This document shows, piece by piece, positions 41,873 to 52,148 of a stretch of DNA of 64,000 nt (the first letter of the stretch is position 1; every line of letters starts with the position of its first letter). The translations under genes were made by a program, and so were the position numbers. This stretch comes from Picochlorum sp. 'celeri' (Eukaryota; Chlorophyta; Trebouxiophyceae): the NCBI GenBank assembly GCA_010909725.1, contig JAACMV010000019.1:806001-870000 (forward strand). The letters are read 5' to 3'. The notes under the pieces were generated by a model that made no database searches, was not told where the DNA came from, and saw only the letters and a program-made list of their open reading frames with translations.

Positions 41873-44800
41873 ATGGTCGGTGAATATGCAAAGACCAACG
41901 GGCGAGGAAGGGGTTACAGGGGTTCTCAAACCCCAAATAATGATAGTGGTAGGCGCCAGCAAGGGCGGCGAGCGAGGCAGAGCGGGGAGAAGCGTGGGAC
42001 ACATGATATGAGAGAATTGACTGCAGCATTGCTGGAGGCGAGGGATGGTGAGGTGGCTGAAATACTGATGAGGTCCACATTTCGACCTCGACTTCCTGGT
42101 TTGACAAAAATAATGAGTCGTCTCGGCAAGGAAGGGTTTTGGAAAAAAGCTTTGGAGCTGTTTGAGACGTCCATCAATATGGGCATGTGTGAACCTGATA
42201 CTGCCCTTGCGAATGCTGCGATTTCGGCCTGTGACAGAGGGGGTCAATGGCAGAAGGCATTGGAGTATTTTGATAAGATGGATCAGATGAAGATATCAAG
42301 GGACGCCATTACGTATAGTGCGACGATTAGTTCCCTGGGAAAGGGGAAGCAATGGGAAGGAGCTTTGAGGGTTTTTGATCACATGAAAAAGTCTGGTATT
42401 AAGGCGGATGTGGTGACGTGCTGCTCTTTGATCAATGCTTTAGAGAAGAGTGGTCAATGGGAAATGGCTGAGGCACTTTTTTATCACATGAAAGGAGGAG
42501 GAAATTCACATGCAACGAGTGTCCAGGACATGTGGTCTGCACCGACAGGCAGTTCTTCGTCAGCATTGCCAGATTTTACGTCACCAAACTCGGTATTAAA
42601 GGCTGTTGTCCGTCATAATAGTGGAATGCCATCATCAAATCTGCCACCAGTGAATGAAGACGCGAGTGTTGCCGAAGATGACTTTCGGTCCCTTGGGTTC
42701 ATTTGCAGCCCAGTGGCGGATGGGAATTTTGCAGCTCCACTCTCGGGAATAGAGGGATCTTTAGCAAATAACACAAACATTGAGGCTCCTTCTCATAATT
42801 CAGAGCATTCATTCACTGTTTCAAGTGAAGATGGTGCAAGCAGGAGAGATTCTCTGTCCTCTGTGGACAGTCGTATGACCCAAGACTTGATGTTGGATTT
42901 CTCTCATTTGTCCACAGATGACGGCCAGAATGGAAACACGAGTCTGCGGCGATCGATATCATGCTTCCCCCAGGTGGCTCAGACGACAACAGTGGGGAAT
43001 GGATGGTCCGATTCTTCTCGGAATATCGACTTTTCTCATGCATCTGGAATTACACCCAATAGGGTGTGCTGCAACTCTCTGCTGGCAGCCTATGCCAGAG
43101 CAAGGCCAACACAATGGAGAAGGGCTGTCGATTTTTTGCAATCTCTTTGGAATGAAGATGAGAGCATGCAACCTGATGTTGTCTCCTATAATACGACGCT
43201 GAAGGCTTGCGCTAATGCATTCCAAGTGAAGCACCTGGAGATGGTCTTTCGTGACATGAGACGGAGAGAAATAAACCCAAACCTGGTGACGTTTCAATGC
43301 TGCATTACTGCTGCAAAGGACGGTCAAAACTCCTCGCTTTTGCACGAAGCAATTGACTGGATTAATCAGTACAACAGGTTCAAGTCAAGTTGTTCTGCAT
43401 TACTGGTAACTGCCTGTGTGCGATGTGACATGCTGATTGAGGGGCTGGAGACATTCCAGGAAGGCTTGAAAACAGACCCCAAATCCATCTGTGAAAGCTC
43501 CGAGACAATATTTGCAGCTTTGGTGCGGTATAATGATACAAACTGGGTGGTGCGACTTTTAGACCTGATGGCAGAGGCCCAAAGCCTCCCATCAGTTGGT
43601 ATTTGTTGCTCTTTGATCGACTTTCTCTGTCGCCAGAATAAGTGGTCTCCAGCATGCAAGCTACTTGAGACTCTTTTGAGCAGAAGAGATACAAAATGGG
43701 AGAGGATGAACAGCTCATTGTCTCCGGCAAACGTGATTTTGCGGACCATATCCCGGAATATTGCCCATGAGGAGTCACAGGATGAGAAAGAAAGGATGCT
43801 TTCTCACGCGATTACACTCTATCATCAGATTTCTCCAGCAGATTATTTACGACCCGACAAAGACACATACTGCTATCTGATCCAAATCAGCCAACATGCG
43901 GGCGATAACATGCATGCGCTTGCATTCTATGAGACCATGACGAAAAGCCAGCTGGCCCCCGACAGTCAGACTATGAATCATGTTTTACTTGCGAGCTTGC
44001 AGACCGGAGAAACCGGGAGATCAATCCATGCAATAGTATCTCTAGTGATGAATTCAGTGGAATTAAACGAAGCCGTTCTTCTTCAGGGTCTTGACAGATG
44101 CCTGGAGGAACAGGAGTGGCACTTGGCCTTGACTCTGTGCGAAGCCGTCTCCAGAGCTGGCCACTCGAGGCCTGCCACTGTGGAAAATATGTATTCAAAA
44201 CTGTTGAGGAATGCATCGAATGCAGATAATTCCAATACATTCAGCAAAATTCTTGACTCCATCCAGCACCATGGAGTACACATTGACCCCATGCTTGCAG
44301 CACAGGTCATTGGAACCTCTGCCATGAATAGTAAATCTGAGGAGTCCACCAATGCCAGAGGATCTCTGTTTTACACAGAGATGGAAAGTTCAGATACTGC
44401 TGTGGTCCACTACTCTGAGGAAGAGCATCCATCGGAGCATCAGCCAACTCCTGTTTCCCGAACCATTAGCCTGAGCAGCTCAGGCAAGGCTTCTCAGATG
44501 CCATCCCAAGAGGACATGTTTCTCGAATTGACCAATGTCTGGTTGAGCAAGGATATAACTTTAGAAGTCAAGGAAAGCATTTCAAATGTTAGACAAGGAG
44601 GGTTGGGAGATCGTGATGACCAGGAGTTCATTGCACGCCTCGTCAATATCATCAAGATGGTGATCAAAAACAAACACCATGACTTGGCCATTGAGATGTG
44701 CAGCGACTTGCACGACATCGGAGTTTTCAGATTCTATCAACTTCCGAAACCTATATATTCAGTGAATCGGCTGGAAGACAGCGGGCTCAATGAATGGGGA

Positions 44801-45127
44801 GATTCCCTTGGCCTCACGTCCATCAGCCCTGATGCTGTCCACGTTATCGTTGCCTGCTGGCTGGCCAAGGCCCATCAAAGCTTGACATGGGGCTACCCAT
44901 TACCCAGATTCGAGACCATAAAATTAAATTTCAAAGCAGAATCCGCAAAAGATTTTGAGCTTTTGTCTCTCGGCATATTTAGATTGCTTACAACTGGACA
45001 GTCCATGGTTCTCAGTGACAAGAAATTCCCCCACCTGACAGACACCAATGTCGTGACATTGTTTCAGGAAGATGAAACCCATGGGGGAATTGAGATTAAT
45101 ACCTATGGACTCAAATATATGCAATGA
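41873..45127 (+). CDS. Large pentatricopeptide repeat protein
   Basis: 1084 residues, single exon, start MVGEYAKTNGRGRGYRGSQT. The N-terminal ~45 residues are Arg/Gly/Gln-rich. PPR units of the algal GxWxxAL type follow: GFWKKALELFETSINMGMCE, GQWQKALEYFDKMDQMKISR, KQWEGALRVFDHMKKSGIKA. They are interrupted by a ~150-residue Ser/Asn-rich low-complexity insert (about residues 205-375). More PPRs follow (WRRAVDFLQSLWNEDESMQP, FQVKHLEMVFRDMRRREINP). The C-terminal ~150 residues contain no clear PPR and no recognisable SMR motif. Organellar RNA metabolism is likely by family, but no obvious transit peptide is visible. Confidence 0.85.
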   Translation: MVGEYAKTNGRGRGYRGSQTPNNDSGRRQQGRRARQSGEKRGTHDMRELTAALLEARDGEVAEILMRSTFRPRLPGLTKIMSRLGKEGFWKKALELFETSINMGMCEPDTALANAAISACDRGGQWQKALEYFDKMDQMKISRDAITYSATISSLGKGKQWEGALRVFDHMKKSGIKADVVTCCSLINALEKSGQWEMAEALFYHMKGGGNSHATSVQDMWSAPTGSSSSALPDFTSPNSVLKAVVRHNSGMPSSNLPPVNEDASVAEDDFRSLGFICSPVADGNFAAPLSGIEGSLANNTNIEAPSHNSEHSFTVSSEDGASRRDSLSSVDSRMTQDLMLDFSHLSTDDGQNGNTSLRRSISCFPQVAQTTTVGNGWSDSSRNIDFSHASGITPNRVCCNSLLAAYARARPTQWRRAVDFLQSLWNEDESMQPDVVSYNTTLKACANAFQVKHLEMVFRDMRRREINPNLVTFQCCITAAKDGQNSSLLHEAIDWINQYNRFKSSCSALLVTACVRCDMLIEGLETFQEGLKTDPKSICESSETIFAALVRYNDTNWVVRLLDLMAEAQSLPSVGICCSLIDFLCRQNKWSPACKLLETLLSRRDTKWERMNSSLSPANVILRTISRNIAHEESQDEKERMLSHAITLYHQISPADYLRPDKDTYCYLIQISQHAGDNMHALAFYETMTKSQLAPDSQTMNHVLLASLQTGETGRSIHAIVSLVMNSVELNEAVLLQGLDRCLEEQEWHLALTLCEAVSRAGHSRPATVENMYSKLLRNASNADNSNTFSKILDSIQHHGVHIDPMLAAQVIGTSAMNSKSEESTNARGSLFYTEMESSDTAVVHYSEEEHPSEHQPTPVSRTISLSSSGKASQMPSQEDMFLELTNVWLSKDITLEVKESISNVRQGGLGDRDDQEFIARLVNIIKMVIKNKHHDLAIEMCSDLHDIGVFRFYQLPKPIYSVNRLEDSGLNEWGDSLGLTSISPDAVHVIVACWLAKAHQSLTWGYPLPRFETIKLNFKAESAKDFELLSLGIFRLLTTGQSMVLSDKKFPHLTDTNVVTLFQEDETHGGIEINTYGLKYMQ

Positions 45128-45659
45128 TTCATTCAATACACATGTATATCTTAGATGCATGCGTGTGCCAATGGGGCATACCACAACAGTACTACTACAG
45201 GAAGATTGTTTTTTTTTTCTTCAGCCCCATTTGGGCAATCATCATTACAAGGTATTTGCATGTAACGCGAAACTACGTCGATCCACATTGCTCATTGCTC
45301 AGAAAGAAGAACTCAAATACGATGTGTGCTTACATCCACGGAGGAAACAACACGGTCAAGAGCACAGGCTCACCAGAGTGTCCCTAGCCATGAGAGAGAA
45401 TCTGAAAGATCTTTTATGAAAGATCTTTCGGTCAAACTGCAACGAGCATATTTGCTCCACTCTCTGCACTCACATTCCAATGGTTTAATTTATTTCACCC
45501 TTATTTTTCAAGTATTATGATGTCATGAATATTCTACAGGTACGTAAAACTGCGCCGAACAGCTGAACGTTGTGTGAATTACTTTTGCTCAATTGAGTGT
45601 CGATCTGTTGCGTCTGGCCGCGGATAGGATCTGTCGAGCCCTTTAATGTTCCATTGGAA
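45128..45659. other. Intergenic region with GAAAGATCTTTC palindrome
   Basis: 532 bases between the PPR stop and the ALG11 start (both plus). GAAAGATCTTTC (45418-45429) is a perfect palindrome preceded by a near copy at 45404-45415, so a stable hairpin can form. Reading frames here lack protein character. Confidence 0.4.
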
Positions 45660-47306
45660 ATGTTTATATATAACTTAATGGGTGAGCCTGTGGTGCAGTT
45701 CAGCGCTTTGTGGTGGTTGCTAACCGTTCCTGTGTTGTTCCTTGTGGTGGTTCTTGGTCTGATTCTTGCCAGCAGGCGTCGTTTTTCGCCTCCGAAAAAG
45801 GTGAGGATACACATATGTAGATACCTATACAATGATGTTTTCTAACGTCACGATATCGTGTCCTTTTACAGGGCTCTATTGCATTTTTTCATCCCTTTGC
45901 AGAATGTGGAGGTGGTGGGGAACGAGTGCTTTGGTACGTGTCATTAGATTGCCTGCCGGCATCCTCGTGAACAAGGCTAACTATGCTATAATGATGCATT
46001 CAGGGCTGCTGTGCACAGTATTCAAACCTGTCATCCAGAGGCAGATGTGTACATTTACTGCAGTGCATCCAGTACTGTGACAGATCTGGTGCATGCTGCA
46101 AAGTCTAGATTCAATCTGGATATTCTTCCCAACTTTTCCGTGGTACCATTGAGAAAGCGTCATCTTCTTGATCCGTCTAGGTATCCTCGGTTGACCATGG
46201 TGTGTCAAGCCATTGCCTCAGTCATTGTGGCCATGGAAGCACTTGATGGACTGGTGCCTCAGGTCTGGATTGACACCACAGGGTGGGCATTTCCATATCC
46301 TCTCATCAGGATGCTGGGTGCACACGTGATAGCATACGTACACTATCCCACGATTTCATCGGACATGTTGTTACGGGTCAAGAATAGAGAAGCTGCATTT
46401 AACAATTCTAGTAGCCTTGCATCCAGTGGGATCTTTTCATATTTGAAGCTTGTATACTATCACATCTTTGCCTTCATATATGGATTCTGCGGAGGGTTTG
46501 CAAATGTCTGTATGGTAAATTCCTCGTGGACGAAATCCCACATAGAAGATATTTGGTGGATGCATGGTGGGACAGATAGTATTGCTCTCGTATATCCTCC
46601 CTGTGATACCGAAGATTTGCGGAAATTAGATTTGGATAAACGCCTCAAGACCATAACAGTGTTATCGATCGCTCAATTCCGCCCGGAGAAGAACCATGAG
46701 ATTCAGTTGCAGGCATTGGCACATGCACGAAATGCAGCACGCCATATGCAGGATGCAGAGTTGGCAGAGCTCGTCATGCAAACGAAATTGATCTTAGCAG
46801 GCGGTTGCAGAGGTGACCAAGATTATCAACGAGTCGACATGTTGAAGCACAAGGCTAAAGAGCTAGGTTTGGATGATTCTTGTGTGGAGTTTTGCATCAA
46901 TGTGCCCTTCTCTGATCTTCGAACCATGCTAGGAAATGCAATCGCGGGAATCCACAGTATGAGGGATGAGCATTTCGGTATAAGTGTTGTCGAATATATG
47001 GCAGCAGGCGCCATTCCAATAGCACATGCTTCTGGTGGCCCACAAACTGATATTGTGAAACCAGAGCCTGTTGATGGTGAGATGCAGGAGACGGGGTATC
47101 TCTGTGACTCTGTGGAGCAGTACAGTCGTGCTCTGACAGAGGTTCTTCGAATGGATACAGATGCACGGTTGGCCATGTCTGGAGCAGCACGTAGGCGCTC
47201 GTCAAGGTTCTCAGATGAGAGATTTCAGCATGACTTTCTTGAGGCTGTCATGCCTCTTTTGACCGCAGATGGCATTCTGCCGACAAATAAATCAAAACAT
47301 ATTTAA
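45660..47306 (+). CDS. ALG11: GDP-Man:Man3GlcNAc2-PP-Dol alpha-1,2-mannosyltransferase ALG11
   Basis: ER glycosyltransferase that adds the fourth and fifth mannoses to the lipid-linked oligosaccharide on the cytosolic face. Exons 45660-45800, 45872-45933 and 46004-47306 give 501 residues. One N-terminal membrane helix (LLTVPVLFLVVVLGLILA) is followed by FFHPFAECGGGGERVLWAAV, the diagnostic ALG11 motif, which spans the second splice. Further blocks are VIAYVHYPTISSDML, VMVNSSWTKSHIEDIW-like sequence, and the GT4 donor site DEHFGISVVEYMAAGAIPIA with the family Glu residues. The DEG15 gene follows 118 bases later on the same strand. Confidence 0.93.
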
Positions 47307-47424
47307 ATTTACATTTAAAAATTCTGAATCTCTTGGGTTTGGCTCTCATACTGGCTGCCAGGCGTCCAAATGGTCTGGTCGTCCAGTGCAGAAATTAAAA
47401 TCATCTCAGACATGTAGCTGATTG

Positions 47425-48945
47425 ATGGAGGCTGTTGTCGTTCGGATACGGAGAAAGTCTTCAAAAATATTCCGAGCATGCTCTGGGGTGATACTTGAGG
47501 ACGCAGGTTTGGTTGCAGTTCCCTTTGGGCTCTTTTTTGAACAACCTTGCCACAAGGAGGAGACGATCCGTTTTGATCCATCCTGTGTTCATCAACATGA
47601 CGGCATTGAATGCGCATTTGAATCAGAACCATCCAGATGGATTTCTGCAGCTGTCATCCGGATATTGCCTCTGTGGAAATATTCCTCCGTAGACTTGGAA
47701 GATGTTTTGTGTCCTGACAAGATGCATGCTACAGCAGGTCCCCTAGAGATTGGTCATCTTGGGTCGACCAGGGAGAGTGCTCGAATCGCGAGTTCAATCG
47801 TCCTAGTACAATGTTCGCGCAGCCATCGTGGCAAACAGCCTACGCGTGTCGAGCAGGTTGATGGAGGCATTGGTACATACATTAGTCTGCCTGGCAGTCC
47901 ATTCCCTCAATTCTTGGGAACCAAGTTTCTGCACGCCAGATTCAATGGAATGATCGCAGCGTGCATGAGTGCTCCAATGAAAGAAGAAGTCAACAGGAGC
48001 AGCGTATATACTGATGGTCCCTGTTTATACATTCTTGATGCACAGGTTGTCCCTGGGTTTGAAGGAGCGCCATTGATCATCAAAGATACCGGCGCCATAT
48101 GCGGGATACTCGGCTATCCGATCACCTCAGATCGCGTTGGCGCTGTGTTTCACATAGGATGGCCGATTCGATTCATTCGCCATGTGATGCAAGCCATGAT
48201 GGGCATGCAGCAAATTCCATCAGCCACTCGCCATCAATGTGCCTATGACAAACCCATGGCACACGCTGTGAGCATTCATACCGGGGACGGGTGTTGGGCT
48301 AGTGGGTATATCATAGATATGGAAAGGCGAGTCGTGGTGACGAATGCGCACGCTCTCCCACATGAGGCAAACGTGATGGTTTGTTGCAGCAGGACAGGCA
48401 TCTTGCACCCTGGCCATATACTCTACTCATTTGAGGGCATCCTTGATATGGCATTCATCCATGTGCCAGAGTTACATATCACAAAGAGTGCATCATCATT
48501 AGAACTCAGTAGTACACTTTTGTGTGGCAAGCGGATATCAATTCTAGGTTTTCCACTCTGGCGTGCATCGCAGACCCACAGCCAGCCCATTGTGACACGC
48601 GGCCACGTCACATCCGTCCTCCGCGATGCGCATGATAAAGAAGCGATATTTACAACAGATGCTAAAGTTATCAGTGGTGCAAGTGGCGCCATTGTCCTCG
48701 ATGATGATACATCACACATCCTTGGGATGGTAGTATCAAACACAAGGATTGTGCATGGGTCCACATATTCAATCATATACCCAACCTTCAACTTTTGCAT
48801 CCCATCGATACTTATTCACAGAGCATATCAAGCAGTACTATCAGGTAATAGCAGCATCAACTCGATCAGAAAAGCATTCATTGCCCAGGGAGTGAAACAC
48901 GTCTGGGACACACTCCACACTGATGCTGCATTGTCAAAACTGTAA
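47425..48945 (+). CDS. DEG15: Peroxisomal processing protease DEG15/Tysnd1
   Basis: Trypsin-like serine protease of the peroxisome matrix that removes PTS2 presequences and processes some PTS1 proteins. 506 residues from ATG at 47425. The protease half has a clear triad: His309 in VVTNAHALPHE, Asp341 in ILDMAFIHV and Ser420 in KVISGASGAIVLDD. An upstream block, FEGAPLIIKDTGAICGILGY, is also typical of the family. The last three residues are SKL, the canonical PTS1 import signal, which settles the location. It converges on NF-YC with 23 bases between stops. Confidence 0.93.
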   Translation: MEAVVVRIRRKSSKIFRACSGVILEDAGLVAVPFGLFFEQPCHKEETIRFDPSCVHQHDGIECAFESEPSRWISAAVIRILPLWKYSSVDLEDVLCPDKMHATAGPLEIGHLGSTRESARIASSIVLVQCSRSHRGKQPTRVEQVDGGIGTYISLPGSPFPQFLGTKFLHARFNGMIAACMSAPMKEEVNRSSVYTDGPCLYILDAQVVPGFEGAPLIIKDTGAICGILGYPITSDRVGAVFHIGWPIRFIRHVMQAMMGMQQIPSATRHQCAYDKPMAHAVSIHTGDGCWASGYIIDMERRVVVTNAHALPHEANVMVCCSRTGILHPGHILYSFEGILDMAFIHVPELHITKSASSLELSSTLLCGKRISILGFPLWRASQTHSQPIVTRGHVTSVLRDAHDKEAIFTTDAKVISGASGAIVLDDDTSHILGMVVSNTRIVHGSTYSIIYPTFNFCIPSILIHRAYQAVLSGNSSINSIRKAFIAQGVKHVWDTLHTDAALSKL

Positions 48946-48968
48946 AGCGATACCTTGATGTTTTTTTC

Positions 48969-49863
48969 TCAGCTCCCTTCCTCTTGACCCTCTCCATTCG
49001 TTGCAGTGGTATTTCCATTCCCAGAATCACCGTCTTGCTGCTGCTGTTGCTGCTGAGGATTCTGCATAAACATGTGGGGGGGAATCCCCTGATACATCAT
49101 TGGCATGGGCTGCATCCCCGCAAACATGCCACCTGGAGGTGCACCTCCCCCAGGCATTGCCATATACTGAGGCTGATACGAATCCATCTGAACGCCCATG
49201 GGCCTCTGCCCACCCATGGCCGGAGGCATCTGTGCACCCTCCTCCCCAGGAACCGTATCAGCCAAAAAATCCCACACTTCCGTCCTATTCACAGCAGTAC
49301 TTATATCCTGACGAGTCAACGTCTTTCTCTTCTGCTCCTCAGCAACATGCCACGCCCTCAGAGTCATTTCCAATATAAAGAACTCACATGCTTTGGCAAA
49401 CAACACTGGAGCCTCCGCACTAATCATCCGCACATCCTCATCAGACTTCATAATCTGCACACACAACACCATGAAATTCGCCCATGTATACATTCATCGA
49501 TACCTCTTACCCACGCATACCTTTTTTATCCGAGCAAGAGGTAGCTGCTGCGTCTTGAATTCTGTCAAATCCGTCCCTCCCTCCTGGACATCCTCCATCA
49601 TTTCGCTCCAAAACTGACTCAATTTTTCTTCCAACGTGTTCCCCGACTGCTTCGAACTTCGACCAGCAGATTTATATCCAGATACTGAAGGGTCTTCTGT
49701 CTCTCCGACCTGCATATGAATAGTTTACATGATTACAATGTTTCAAAACCAATGTGAAAGAAGAATGCCATCTGCATGCTTCCTTTCACCTTCACCCGCA
49801 TACCATAGGTATTTATACTTCATTATAACCAACCTTTTGTCGCTTACTGCTTGAACCATCCAT
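48969..49863 (-). CDS. NF-YC: CCAAT-binding factor subunit NF-YC (HAP5)
   Basis: Histone-fold subunit that pairs with NF-YB and NF-YA to bind CCAAT boxes. Exons 49863-49834, 49709-49521 and 49454-48969 give 234 residues. Exon 1 is 30 nt ([10 protein letters not shown]). The histone fold spans the second splice: [10 protein letters not shown] joined to [20 protein letters not shown], then [20 protein letters not shown] and [20 protein letters not shown]. The C-terminus is Met/Pro/Gly/Gln-rich with a poly-Gln run, a typical activation region. The first donor, GTTGGT, is atypical. The second intron is 66 nt. Confidence 0.92.
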
Positions 49864-49915
49864 AATAGTGAATATCGTTGTATCAAATCCCTGTGTCGAA
49901 ATGAGCGACCGACTA

Positions 49916-50107
49916 TCAGAAATCAGCGATAGATGAAGAATCCTCTGTAATTAATACGTATTTGAAATACTGTGGTATTAGATTCTTAGGTATTTGGAAG
50001 AAGATCGGGCTAGGCCACATGGATGAGATTGATCCCTTGGCTCCCGACTCGCGATCGCTTCCAGTCTGTGACGGGTTGTTGTTGTTGGGATTCTTGCTGC
50101 TGGCCAT
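49916..50107 (-). CDS. Possible small protein, uncertain
   Basis: 63 codons from an ATG in good context (gtagctATGG). It starts MASSKNPNNNNPSQTGSDRE and has a hydrophobic/aromatic C-terminal half (SPIFFQIPKNLIPQYFKYV). The opposite strand also carries an open frame over the same bases with a Leu-rich stretch. Neither matches a family I know. It sits 53 bases upstream of the NF-YC start on the same strand. It may simply be NF-YC leader sequence. Confidence 0.28.
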   Translation of the reverse strand: MASSKNPNNNNPSQTGSDRESGAKGSISSMWPSPIFFQIPKNLIPQYFKYVLITEDSSSIADF

Positions 50108-50225
50108 AGCTACTCACACCACATTCGGTACGAATTCTAGAAACTCTATGTTGTTGACATTGACGAATGGAAAACGAATAAAGACACGATGGCATCAGGA
50201 AGACAAGGAAGCGAAAAAATACAAA

Positions 50226-50825
50226 TCAATACAAGGCATTGACCTTTCTGGGACCATGCCCACGCCTGTGAAAGACAGCAGGCTGGTGTTTATTCTCATA
50301 AAACTTTGGAGATCGTGCTCCTGATCGATCAGGATAGCACGAGTCATCAATCTGTTCTATTCCCAGCGTATCACGTACTTTTCCTTTCGATCTCGCCGGG
50401 AAATATCGCATGGTGACCTGGCAGGTCCCAGCATGACTGCTCTCCTGCGGAGCAACCCCGCCAGGTGAGGACAGGGTGATATCAGACGACTTGGATGCCT
50501 TTCCGTCATCGAACAAGGACGCTAGAGGAAACGTCACCTCTGATACTGGTGATGTAAAATCAGACACTGGGCATATCTTTGCTCTGATGAGAACAGTGGA
50601 ACTTGCCGCAGCACAAGGGACATGCTGCTCTTCAATCTTGACCTGTTCTGTGACCTTGTGTTGCAGCTCGTGGAGGCGGCACACCTCACTCTTGTATAAC
50701 GAGATGACCCTTTCTCCCGTCGTATCAGTAATTTCAATCACAGCAACATGCTCTGAATCCAACGCATGAGACCAGTCCGACGCGATATCGGCGTCGAAAG
50801 ACACGTTGACAAGCCCCCTCGTCAT
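50226..50825 (-). CDS. Hypothetical protein, possible C2-like fold
   Basis: 199 residues, single exon, ATG start (MTRGLVNVSFDADIASDWSH). Residues 1-150 alternate short strands and loops (AVIEITDTTGERVISLY, TVLIRAKICPVSDF, EVTFPLASLF, GTCQVTMRYFPA), which could be a C2-type beta sandwich. The last 45 residues are basic and disordered (YPDRSGARSPKFYENKHQPA). No family is confidently recognised. It lies upstream of NF-YC and downstream of the SDR gene, all on the minus strand. Confidence 0.6.
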   Translation of the reverse strand: MTRGLVNVSFDADIASDWSHALDSEHVAVIEITDTTGERVISLYKSEVCRLHELQHKVTEQVKIEEQHVPCAAASSTVLIRAKICPVSDFTSPVSEVTFPLASLFDDGKASKSSDITLSSPGGVAPQESSHAGTCQVTMRYFPARSKGKVRDTLGIEQIDDSCYPDRSGARSPKFYENKHQPAVFHRRGHGPRKVNALY

Positions 50826-51065
50826 GATACAGCCAGACCAGCAGCGTCGTATGTGGGCGATGCTCTTCTTCTTATTGTTTAATCAAACGAGGATAAGATG
50901 ATCTTATCGAATTTTACTCTATTCTCGATAGAATACGAGATAATATCTAACGCGATACAATCACCTTGCTGTCGGAACATCAAACCCTAGGTGGCCTGCA
51001 AAGTACCCTAGTATGGCTATGACACACTCTTGAGCAAAGAAGAAGGGTTTTGATGGTGTGTTTGG

Positions 51066-51899
51066 TCACAACCTACTCTGCATGCCACCCGCGACCACAA
51101 TCGTCTCACCAGTGATGTACGATCCATCATCTGATGCCAACATGGCAACAACAGCTGCAATGTTCTCTGGAGTGCCAAGTTTACGCAACAGTGTCTTGTC
51201 CACTGTGTGCTGCCTCATGGATTCTGTGGCAACCAAGGCAGCTGCAAATTTGGTCGGAACCACCCCAGGAGCAACTGCATTCACTCTAATCTGACGCTCT
51301 GGACCCAACTCTTCTGCCAGTGCTTTCGTCAACCCCAGCAATGCAGTCTTGGACACTGCATACATGCCAATGGGCGGAGCGGGATTGAATGCTGTGTACG
51401 AGGTGATGAAAATGATGGAGCCATTCGTATTCATATGGGGCTCCGCCATCCGGACCAAATGGATGGCTGATTTCACTGCATCATCATAGTATTCAAGAGT
51501 GTAATTCATGAGTTGCAGTAGAACATGTTCAGATTCATGCGTACCATTAATGTCAAAGATTTTGTCTATAACAGCGTCATCACACTCCAGAATGGACCCA
51601 GCAGATGGATTCACAGCAGCATTACTGACAAGGATGTCAATCTTTCCATACCGTGAAACGGTAAAATCGACCAATCGGCGAATTTGAGATTGGTCCCCAA
51701 CATGACATGCAAGCCCTGCGCATTCAAAATTCTTTGACTTCAAATCCCGAACGATCTGGTCCACTGATTCTTGTTTACGGCTGCTAATTACTACTTTGGC
51801 TCCTTCTGAGGCTAATCGCGTCGCAATACCCAGGCCAATGCCAGCTGTCGAGGCTGTGACAATGGCGACCTTGTCACGGAGTCTGCCGAATGAAGACAT
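51066..51899 (-). CDS. Peroxisomal short-chain dehydrogenase/reductase (DHRS4/IBR1-like)
   Basis: NADP(H)-dependent SDR of the group that includes animal DHRS4 and plant IBR1/SDRa. Exons 51899-51545 and 51475-51066 give 254 residues, the same length as IBR1. Motifs: VAIVTASTAGIGLGIATRLA (cofactor loop), NAAVNP, the catalytic YAVSK, and VNAVAPGVVPTKFAA. The last residues are SRL, a PTS1 signal. The 69-nt intron (51544-51476) is in frame without stops; removing it joins FDIN to VKSAIHLV, matching the family. An upstream in-frame ATG at 52019 would add 40 residues, possibly an alternative N-terminus. Confidence 0.88.
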   Translation of the reverse strand: MSSFGRLRDKVAIVTASTAGIGLGIATRLASEGAKVVISSRKQESVDQIVRDLKSKNFECAGLACHVGDQSQIRRLVDFTVSRYGKIDILVSNAAVNPSAGSILECDDAVIDKIFDINGTHESEHVLLQLMNYTLEYYDDAVKSAIHLVRMAEPHMNTNGSIIFITSYTAFNPAPPIGMYAVSKTALLGLTKALAEELGPERQIRVNAVAPGVVPTKFAAALVATESMRQHTVDKTLLRKLGTPENIAAVVAMLASDDGSYITGETIVVAGGMQSRL

Positions 51900-52148
51900 G
51901 TGCGTTCGTTGATGTCCCAGGGGCGTATGAAACAGCCATCTATCTTGTTTTAGTATAGTTTGAACTGTCATTGAGCCGGATCCGGTCTGGATTGTATTCA
52001 GCAACACCCCATGCAACATGGCAGTTGTCTTGATTAGAGAGATTAAAACAAATTTTTATTTCCGAAACAAGCGATACCTGTCGGACTAGGTTCTGGTATC
52101 TCGCGGATACACGCATTTTCATTATTTAAAAGTATATACTGCAGCACT

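Noticed and set aside
51900..52019. 40-residue N-terminal extension of the SDR
   Set aside because: The relatives are 254 residues and peroxisomal by a C-terminal signal; the extension is kept only as an alternative start.
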